Part shown: positions 56,397 through 64,000 of the stretch, piece by piece
Layout of the letters: every line of letters starts with the position of its first letter
Position numbering within the stretch: the stretch's first letter is position 1
Source of the DNA: Streptomyces chilikensis
Lineage (GTDB): Bacteria; Actinomycetota; Actinomycetes; Streptomycetales; Streptomycetaceae
Direction of reading: 5' to 3'
Assembly (NCBI RefSeq): GCF_001642695.1
Contig: NZ_LWCC02000005.1
Coordinates: 4,415,032 to 4,479,031 of the forward strand
Length of the DNA: 64,000 nt
Position numbers and translations under genes: made by a program
Notes under the pieces: generated by a model
What the model was told of the DNA's origin: nothing
The model's database searches: none
The model's input: only the letters and a program-made list of their open reading frames with translations

Positions 56397-57241
56397 GCGG
56401 TCGTCCTGTCCTTTCCGGTGAGGTCGCGGAAGGTTACCGCGAAGGCGGTGCGGGTGGCGGCGTCCCGGGTGCGGTCGAGGACGCCGAAGACGACGTGCCC
56501 GAACCGTCCGTCGAACCGCCCGCCGGGCGCCAGCAGGACACGGAACGCTCCGGCCACCTGGGCCGGGTCGTTCCTGAAGACGCCGCAGCCCCAGGCGCCG
56601 AGGACCAGCCGCCGGTAGCCGTGTGCGGCCGCCGTCTCCAGCACCCGTTCGGCCCGGGAGGCGAGGACGGCGGGGATCCCGGCGATCCGGTCGGGGGCGG
56701 TGCGGGCGATCACTCCGGCGTTGGGCGCGGCGGCCGTGAGGAAGCCGGCCGGATACGGCTCGTCGAGCAGGCGGCCACGGTCGTCACGGAAGACGGGGAC
56801 CGCCGGGGAGTGGATGACGCGGTCCGAGTAGAACGGGCTGCGGTCGGTGCGGTGGTGCCGGTAGTACTCGGGCGCCCGCAGCAGGCACGTGTACAGGGCC
56901 GAACCACGGCACAGCGCCTCCTCCTGCGCCTGCGCGCCGTTGAGGTAGCCGCCGCCGGGATTGCGGGCCGAAGCGAAGTTCAGGACGGCCACCGGGTCGC
57001 CGCCGCCGCGGGCGAGCCGGTGCGCGGCCTCCAGGCTGCTCTCGGGGGTGACCTCGACGAGGGTCGTCACCGCCGCCGCGGCCGGTACGGGCACCGGGTC
57101 CGGCCCGGCCGTCCGGGTTCCCTCCCGGGCGGCGCGCACCGCTTCCGCGATGTCGACCGTGCGGCCGTCGCCCGCGCGGTACCGGCCGGCGGCCACGATC
57201 TCCTCGTTCTCGCGGGCGATTCCCCGCAGTCGGGCACTCAT
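56393..57241 (-). CDS. PARG-like (TIGR02452, DUF2263) macrodomain protein
   Basis: 282-aa bacterial-type poly(ADP-ribose)-glycohydrolase homologue. Motifs: VLNFASARNPGGGYLNGAQAQEEALCRGSALY (the GGG and catalytic QEE loop) and LVLGAWGCGVFRNDP near the C-terminus. It should remove ADP-ribose from targets. GGGAGGGA precedes the ATG at 57241. It is followed by the small hypothetical gene. Confidence 0.87.
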   Translation of the reverse strand: MSARLRGIARENEEIVAAGRYRAGDGRTVDIAEAVRAAREGTRTAGPDPVPVPAAAAVTTLVEVTPESSLEAAHRLARGGGDPVAVLNFASARNPGGGYLNGAQAQEEALCRGSALYTCLLRAPEYYRHHRTDRSPFYSDRVIHSPAVPVFRDDRGRLLDEPYPAGFLTAAAPNAGVIARTAPDRIAGIPAVLASRAERVLETAAAHGYRRLVLGAWGCGVFRNDPAQVAGAFRVLLAPGGRFDGRFGHVVFGVLDRTRDAATRTAFAVTFRDLTGKDRTTA

Positions 57242-57485
57242 CGGGTGTGCCGTCCCTCCCTCCGGGCGGAACGGTTCCCGCCCCGGGACCGCACGGTAGC
57301 CGCGGAGCGTCCCGGTCCCCCACCGGTTTTCCCCGGCCGGGCGGCGGCCCGGGCGGACGCCTGCCGGGCCCGGGAGGGGGCGGGCCGTCGGGCCGGGCCG
57401 GGCACGAACGCCGGAGGGCCCGGTGCCGCGTCCCCTGCGTGACGGCGGTACCGGGCCCCGGTGCGCCCGGCGGGCGGCCGGTGGG

Positions 57486-59070
<1,585 letters not shown>

Positions 59071-59154
59071 ACCCTCCGTCGCCACGATGTCCGCCGCGGG
59101 CCACCGAGGGCTGCTCCGGGGACCACCACGGCCCGTCCGGGCGGGGGTGCGGGT

Positions 59155-59655
59155 TCACGCCGCGGCGCCGTGCGCCGCCAGGGCCCAGCAGAGCGCCGCC
59201 AGCGCGGCCGTGCAGAGGAGCGTGCGCCAGTGGTTGGCGCGGACCCAGGGACGCTCGAAGTCCCGTCGCGCGGCGGCGGGTCCGGTGGGCGCGTCCGGCG
59301 AGCCGGCCTCCTCCAGCGCGTCGTTGAGCGGGATGTTGACGCGGGCGGTGAGCACCACCGCGGCCAGGTACAGGGCCGTGGACGCGGCGACCGGCCCGAC
59401 GGCGGCGCGCGACGGCTCGTGAAGGGCGAACAGGACGAGGGCCAGCGCGTCGAACAGGAGCGCTCCGACGTATCCGAGCAGGAACCACCCGTTCAGGATG
59501 GCCGCGTTGATCCGCCGCATCGCGTCCACCAGCGTCCGGTCGCCGGTCCGCGCCAGCCCCGGCATCACGGCGATGGAGAAGCCGTAGAACAGGCCGGCGA
59601 CCAGCCCGGTGGTGACGGTCGCGGCGACGAGTACGAGCAGCCTGACGGTGTCCAT
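59155..59655 (-). CDS. DUF1772/anthrone-oxygenase-like membrane protein
   Basis: 166-aa membrane protein, about four helices (LLVLVAATVTTGLVAGLFYGFSIAVMPGL, then NAAILNGWFLLGYVGALLFDALALVLFAL and ALYLAAVVLTARVNIPLNDAL, the family block). ATG at 59655 with GGGGGAAA. Function uncertain. Confidence 0.85.
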   Translation of the reverse strand: MDTVRLLVLVAATVTTGLVAGLFYGFSIAVMPGLARTGDRTLVDAMRRINAAILNGWFLLGYVGALLFDALALVLFALHEPSRAAVGPVAASTALYLAAVVLTARVNIPLNDALEEAGSPDAPTGPAAARRDFERPWVRANHWRTLLCTAALAALCWALAAHGAAA

Positions 59656-59719
59656 GTCCGTTTCCCCCTGGTCCGGTCCTGGTCGAATACGGTACGGCGG
59701 CCGCGCGGGAGGCCCGCGC

Positions 59720-60667
59720 CTACGGCCGAAGCCGTGCCAGGGCCCCGGTTTCCAGGGCCGCCCAGACGGCGCCGTCCGGGCCCACGCCGATCCCGTGCGG
59801 TTCGCAGGAGGGCGTGGGGAGTTCGTACTCGGAGATCTCGCCGTCCGCGGTGATCCGGCCGATGCGGTTGCCTCCCCACTCGGTGAACCAGCACTCCCCC
59901 GCCGAGGCGGCGGCCACGGCGTGCGGGCGGCAGGCGGGGTCGGGCAGCGGGAACTCCTCGATCGCGCCGTCGGGGGTGATCCGGCCGATCCGTCCCGCCC
60001 CGATCTCGGTGAACCACAGCGCCGTCCCGTCACTCGCGATGCCGACCGGCGCCGCGCCGGGCGTGGGCAGCGGGTGGACGGTGACGTTCCCGTCGACGGT
60101 GATCCGCCCCACGGCGTCGGCCTGGTTGAGGGTGAACCACAGCGCCCCGTCGGGACCGGCCGCGATCGCTCCGGGGAAACCGCCCCGGACGGGGAGGGGG
60201 AACTCGGTGGTCCCGCCGTCCGCGGTGATCCGGCCGATGCGGTCCGCGTTCATCAGCGTGCACCACAGCGCGCCGTCGGGGCCGGCGGCGATGCCGTAGG
60301 GCGCGCCGGCCGGGGTGGGCACGGAGAAGGAGGTCGCCGTGCCGTCGACCGTGATGCGGCCGATCCGGTGGTCCCGGTTCCGGGTGAACCACAGGGCCCC
60401 GTCCGGTCCCGTCGTGATGACCATGGGCGCGCAGCCGGCGGCCAGCGGGTACTCCGTGACCTCGCCGCCGGCACCGAGCCGGCCGATGCCGCCGCTGTGC
60501 ACCAAGGTGAACCAGACGGCGCCGTCGGGGCCGTGGGTCAGGCCGTACGGTCCCGCGCCCCGTTCCGAGACGGTGATCTCCTCGATCCCGGCGCTTCCCG
60601 GTTCGGCCGTGCCGGAAGGTCGCACTGCGGCTCCTGACTCGAAGGGTTCGGCGTATCGGTAGGGCAC
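59720..60667 (-). CDS. Virginiamycin-B-lyase-like beta-propeller protein
   Basis: 315-aa seven-bladed propeller built of repeated GPDGALWFT / IGRIT blocks, as in Vgb streptogramin lyases. A candidate catalytic His lies in CEPHGIGVG and a Glu in WAALETG, but whether this copy is a real lyase cannot be told. No signal peptide. GTG at 60667 with GGGGAGGGCAGG. Confidence 0.83.
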   Translation of the reverse strand: MPYRYAEPFESGAAVRPSGTAEPGSAGIEEITVSERGAGPYGLTHGPDGAVWFTLVHSGGIGRLGAGGEVTEYPLAAGCAPMVITTGPDGALWFTRNRDHRIGRITVDGTATSFSVPTPAGAPYGIAAGPDGALWCTLMNADRIGRITADGGTTEFPLPVRGGFPGAIAAGPDGALWFTLNQADAVGRITVDGNVTVHPLPTPGAAPVGIASDGTALWFTEIGAGRIGRITPDGAIEEFPLPDPACRPHAVAAASAGECWFTEWGGNRIGRITADGEISEYELPTPSCEPHGIGVGPDGAVWAALETGALARLRP

Positions 60668-60847
60668 CCTGCCCTCCCCGCGGGCCCGTCCGCAACCGCT
60701 TTCCGCCGCCCCGCCGGTCCTCCGGTCCTCCGGTGACCGCGGCCGGGCGGGGCGGCGCCGGCTCGCTCCGGGCCCGGGCCGCTGCCCCGCGGGGTCACCG
60801 CCGCCGGGCCGGGGCCCGCGTCCCGCGGAGCTCGGGGCCTGTGGGCG

Positions 60848-61054
60848 TCACGCCTTCTCGGCGAGGGTGTGGGCGACGAGGGCGTTGGCGTGGCCGTGTC
60901 CCAGGCCGTGCTCGCCCTTGAGCCAGGCGACCAGCTCCATGTGCCTGGTCAGCGGCGAGGCGCGGATCAGGTCCTTCCACTCCGCGATCGGCCGGCCGTA
61001 CTTCTTCTCGATGGAGGGGAAGTAGCTGGCGGGGCCCTTCACCGGTGCGGTCAT
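60848..61054 (-). CDS. DUF4287-family small protein
   Basis: 68-aa protein matching DUF4287: SYFPSIEKKYGRPIAEWKDLIRASPLTRHMELVAWLKGEHGLGHGHANALVAHTL. Function unknown. ATG at 61054 with AGGAG. Confidence 0.83.
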   Translation of the reverse strand: MTAPVKGPASYFPSIEKKYGRPIAEWKDLIRASPLTRHMELVAWLKGEHGLGHGHANALVAHTLAEKA

Positions 61055-61446
61055 CAGGCGTCTCCTGTCGTCGAGTTCGGGTTGTCCGGACCGTTCGCCG
61101 ACCACGACCGCCGATGCGGGGAGAACTCATCGGTCGTCGGCCCGGCGGATGTGCGCCGCCGGAACCGGGCCGGCGGCCGCGAGGGCCGCGCGGCCGGACA
61201 CCTGCACCGGGCGGACCCTTGTGCACCTCGCCCCGTTCACGCCCCGCCCGGGCACTGCGGCCACCGGTACCGGGCGGCGACGCCGCCGAGGGGGAATGCC
61301 GGTTCCGTCCGGTGGTGACGCATCCCACGGCGGGCCGGTGAGCCTGGTCACAGGCCTGTCGGCCGCCCCGTGCGGTCGCATCGGTAGGATCACGCCCCCA
61401 TAAGATCGGCTACGGCCTAGGCTGGCCCCACCCCCCAGGACGGCGC

Positions 61447-61496
61447 CCCGCGCAGGTGCGCGGGACGTCAGGCCGAGCCGGTGAACCGACTCGGCC
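61447..61496 (+). promoter_or_regulatory. Two leader hairpins before a small gene
   Basis: A 7-bp stem (61447-61453 with 61458-61464) and a stem of about 13 bp with one mismatch (61471-61482 with 61485-61496) in the 492-bp gap 61055-61546. They could be a leader regulator of the gene at 61547. No known riboswitch was recognised. Confidence 0.35.
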
Positions 61497-61546
61497 ACCA
61501 CCACATGCCCGGCTTCCGGCCCCCGGCCGTCCACGAAAGCAGACCC

Positions 61547-61789
61547 GTGTTCCAGGAAACGCCCATCTACAACCGCCTCGTCGCCGAGCGCGGCGACATC
61601 CCCGTCCAGGTGCGGGGAGAGGCCGAACGCATACACCGCAGCCTGACGCCGCTGCTCGGCCCTCCGCCGTCGAGCGGCCCCGCCCCCGCCTGGCACCCGC
61701 AGGGCGGCGTCCCGACGCAGAACGGCATCCCCACCCAGGGCGGCGGGCGGCCCCACGGCGCGCCCTCCTTCCCCGAACTGCCCTCCTGA
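61547..61789 (+). CDS. Small conserved Streptomyces protein
   Basis: 80-aa protein, conserved-looking N-terminus FQETPIYNRLVAERGDIPVQVRGEAERIHRSL and a Pro/Gly-rich tail. Function unknown. GTG at 61547 is taken; ATG 61505 is an in-frame alternative. Confidence 0.6.
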   Translation: MFQETPIYNRLVAERGDIPVQVRGEAERIHRSLTPLLGPPPSSGPAPAWHPQGGVPTQNGIPTQGGGRPHGAPSFPELPS

Positions 61790-61958
61790 CCCGCTCCTTC
61801 GACGGCCGCCGGGGGGACGGGCGGGGCACTCTCACCGCCCCGCTCGGCGGCGCCGGCGACCGGTGGCGCCGACGGCACCCCGAAGGAGCCGCCCGTGCGC
61901 CCGGACCATGATCCGCGATGTCCGGACGGCGCCGTCCGGGGCGCTCTACCGTGACGGC

Positions 61959-62369
61959 ATGGACCTCACGATCAACACCGTCTCCCTCCCCCACGACGAC
62001 CCGGAGGCCTCCCTGGCCTTCTACCGCGACCTCCTCGGATTCGAGGTCCGCGGCGACGTCGGAGAGGGAAGGACGCGCTGGATCACCGTCGGTCCGGCCG
62101 GCCGGCCGGACACCTCCATCCTGCTCGCCCCGCCCGGTGCAGACCCGGGAGTCACCGACGCCGAGCGGCGCACCATCGCCGAGATGATGGCGAAGGGCAC
62201 CTTCGGCTGGATCCTCCTGGCCACGCCACGGCTGGACGCCATGTTCGAGAAGGTGCGCGCCGGCGGCGCGGAGGTGGTGCAGGAGCCGACGGACCAGCCG
62301 TACGGCATCCGGGACTGCGCCTTCCGCGATCCCGCGGGGAACCTGATCCGCGTGCGGGAGGCCGGCTGA
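61959..62369 (+). CDS. VOC-family (glyoxalase-like) protein
   Basis: 136-aa vicinal-oxygen-chelate protein: DLTINTVSLPHDDPEASLAFYRDLLGFEVRGD, then VVQEPTDQPYGIRDCAFRDPAGNLIRV, the typical C-terminal module. May be a metal-dependent lyase, dioxygenase or antibiotic-binding protein. ATG at 61959, weak ribosome-binding site. Confidence 0.87.
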   Translation: MDLTINTVSLPHDDPEASLAFYRDLLGFEVRGDVGEGRTRWITVGPAGRPDTSILLAPPGADPGVTDAERRTIAEMMAKGTFGWILLATPRLDAMFEKVRAGGAEVVQEPTDQPYGIRDCAFRDPAGNLIRVREAG

Positions 62370-62503
62370 CGGCCGCGGCCGGGTCCGTCAGTTTTCGAGA
62401 AGCGTCACCGGCCCCCGCGGGCCTAGCGTGTGGAGCACAGGCAGGACGCCGGCCCGGTTCGCCGGGCGGTTCCGGCGAGGCAGCGCGAGAGGGAGGGTCC
62501 ACG

Positions 62504-62962
62504 ATGGGGGACACGCGGACGGCAGGCACGCTCGACGAGGCGCGGGAGGGGTTCACCGCGCAGGAGCGCGCCGCGATGAAGGAGCGCGCCAAGGAGGTGC
62601 GCAGGAGCTCGCGGCGCGGCGGCCCCAAGGCCGACCCGGAGGCCGAGGTCCTGGAGAAGATCGCGGAGATGGCCGAGGGCGACCGCCTCCTCGCCGCACG
62701 GGTCCACGAGATCGTCAGGGCCGCGGCGCCCGGGCTCACGCCCCGGCTCTGGTACGGGATGCCGGCGTACTCCAAGGACGGCAAGGTCCTCTGCTTCTTC
62801 AAGTGCGCGGGGAAGTTCGGCACGCGCTACTCCGAGTTCGGCTTCAGCGACGTCGCCGCGCTGGACGAGGGCGCCTTCTGGCCGAGCGCGTACGCCCTGA
62901 CGGAGATCACCGACGACGTCGCGGAGCGGCTCACCGCGCTCGTGCGGAGGGCCGCGGGCTGA
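62504..62962 (+). CDS. DUF1801 (YdhG-like) protein
   Basis: 152-aa protein. The C-terminal DUF1801 domain is visible (GLTPRLWYGMPAYSKDGKVLCFFKCAGKFGTRYSEFGFSDVAALDEGAFWP), preceded by a charged helix. Related to frataxin-like iron chaperones, role unproven. GAGAGGGAGG ribosome-binding site. Confidence 0.82.
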   Translation: MGDTRTAGTLDEAREGFTAQERAAMKERAKEVRRSSRRGGPKADPEAEVLEKIAEMAEGDRLLAARVHEIVRAAAPGLTPRLWYGMPAYSKDGKVLCFFKCAGKFGTRYSEFGFSDVAALDEGAFWPSAYALTEITDDVAERLTALVRRAAG

Positions 62963-62974
62963 CGTCACCCGCCG

Positions 62975-63020
62975 CGGAGGGCCGGGCCGTACCGGGGAGG
63001 TCCCGGGGCCCGGCCCTCCG
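62975..63020 (+). terminator. Terminator hairpin after the DUF1801 gene
   Basis: 14-bp perfect stem (62975-62988 with 63007-63020) with a structured 18-nt loop. Confidence 0.65.
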
Positions 63021-63228
63021 GCCGTCCCCCACCGCGCGGCCGCCGCATCACCGCGGTGACCGGGCGGGGTCCTCCCGCTGCGCGCCGCTTGTTGCTGTTA
63101 TTGGATCGAGAGCCGCAAACGCCCCGTCTCGCCCCCCTGGCTCCCGAGGTGCGCCCTTGTGTCCTCCCGTGTCAGGGTCTTGGGTGGGACCCAGCGGTGT
63201 CGACTCTCGCGGGAGGGAGAACCCCGGT

Positions 63229-64000
63229 ATGCCCGAGGCGATAGGCACGGCGGCGGCGCGGCCCGGAGAGGTGCTGTCCGAGGCCGGCGCGGAGGCGCTG
63301 GTCCACGGCACCTGTTTCAGGACCGGGCCGCCCCGTCTGCTCGGTGTGGAGCTGGAGTGGCTGGTCCACGACCTGGACGATCCCCGCACCACCGTCACCC
63401 CCGAGCGTCTGGAGGCGGCGCACGCCTCGCTGCCCGGTCTGCCGGTGGACGCCCTGCTCACCGCGGAACCCGGCGGCCAGGTGGAGCTGAGCTCCCGGCC
63501 CGCCGCCTCGCTGACCGCGTGCGTGGAGACGATGCGCGCCGACCTGGCGGTGGTGCGCTCGGCGCTGCGCCCGCACGGCCTGACCCTGGCCGGCATGGGC
63601 CTGGACCCCTGGCAGGCGCCGCGGCGGTTCCTGCGCGAGCCCCGGTACGACGCCATGGAACGCAGCCTGGACCGGGCGGGCCCGGCCGGGCGGATCATGA
63701 TGTGCACCTCGTCCTCCGTGCAGGTCAATCTGGACGCCGGCCACGAGGAGCCGGGCCCCATGGGCCACGTGCGGCGCTGGCAGCTCTCGCACCTGCTGGG
63801 CGCGGTGCTGCTGGCGGCCTTCGCCCACTCCCCCGCCGCGGAGGGCCGCCCCACCGGCTGGCGTTCCACCCGGCAGCTGCGGTGGGCGGAGATCGGCGCG
63901 GAGCGGGCGGGCGCTCCCCCGCTGGAGGCGGAGCCCCGGGCGGCCTGGACACGGCGGGCGCTGGACGCCCCGCTGATGTGCCGGCGGCGGACCGTCGGCC
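63229..64000 (+). CDS. egtA: Ergothioneine-type glutamate-cysteine ligase, EgtA (truncated by window end)
   Basis: At least 257 aa, no stop before the window ends. Matches EgtA, which makes gamma-glutamylcysteine for ergothioneine: GVELEWLVHDLDDP, TAEPGGQVELSSRPA, MMCTSSSVQVNLDAGHEEP and RWQLSHLLGAVLLAAFAHSP (substrate and ATP sites of the GCS2-like fold). ATG at 63229 with GGGAGGGAGA upstream. The rest of the egt genes would lie beyond the window. Confidence 0.87.
   Translation, partial: MPEAIGTAAARPGEVLSEAGAEALVHGTCFRTGPPRLLGVELEWLVHDLDDPRTTVTPERLEAAHASLPGLPVDALLTAEPGGQVELSSRPAASLTACVETMRADLAVVRSALRPHGLTLAGMGLDPWQAPRRFLREPRYDAMERSLDRAGPAGRIMMCTSSSVQVNLDAGHEEPGPMGHVRRWQLSHLLGAVLLAAFAHSPAAEGRPTGWRSTRQLRWAEIGAERAGAPPLEAEPRAAWTRRALDAPLMCRRRTVG

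Overview
The window looks like chromosomal DNA of a Streptomyces or close relative. It has very high G+C, strong third-position GC in every real gene, GTG/TTG starts, 4-bp ATGA/GTGA overlaps, and typical Streptomyces families (DUF5709, GlsB/YeaQ, PucR and LAL regulators, EgtA). No rRNA, tRNA, IS element, phage or CRISPR signature was seen. About 53 protein genes are called, including one frameshifted gene and two gene remnants.

Layout. 0-5.4 kb: dps, large catalase katE, ferredoxin reductase fprA behind an iron-box-like site, and a PPOX flavoprotein. 5.4-12.1 kb: a five-gene branched-chain-amino-acid-type ABC importer with a PucR regulator. 12.3-18.2 kb: a LAL-type LuxR regulator, a secreted cutinase/PET-hydrolase-like polyesterase, a fold-III PLP decarboxylase homologue and a GlsB-like membrane protein. 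18.4-19.6 kb: a two-gene graspetide (ATP-grasp RiPP) locus. 19.6-25.9 kb: two Roadblock-type proteins, DUF5709, acetyltransferases (one frameshifted), a hydrolase, a PaaX regulator and a phosphatase. 26-32.6 kb: a persulfide/sulfite detoxification region with two persulfide dioxygenase-rhodanese fusions, a rhodanese, a CstR-type repressor, a TauE/SafE exporter and several matching operators.

32.7-38.7 kb: a SigK-RskA module facing a fasciclin lipoprotein and a membrane molybdopterin oxidoreductase. The two transcription units share a bipartite promoter-like sequence. 38.2-45 kb: MerR/SulP pair, arsenic genes (arsR-acr3 divergent from arsC), DUF1232, catalase katA. 45-52 kb: MerR-thioredoxin, a nucleotidyltransferase, an HTH protein, TetR/CocE hydrolase and LysR/SnoaL divergent pairs, each with a dyad operator. 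52-64 kb: a STAND ATPase with TPRs, a chloramphenicol phosphotransferase homologue, a PARG-like protein, glutamate dehydrogenase, a Vgb-like propeller, small conserved proteins, and the start of egtA cut by the window end.

The unifying theme is redox, sulfur and metal stress: Dps, two catalases, FprA, persulfide oxidation, sulfite export, arsenic resistance, thioredoxin and ergothioneine synthesis. The most interesting parts are (1) the CstR regulon, where two sulfur modules have lost complementary genes (a tauE remnant in one, a rhodanese remnant in the other), (2) the minimal graspetide locus, (3) the SigK promoter pair, and (4) the polyesterase. Many convergent gene ends carry long perfect palindromes that probably act as two-way terminators.
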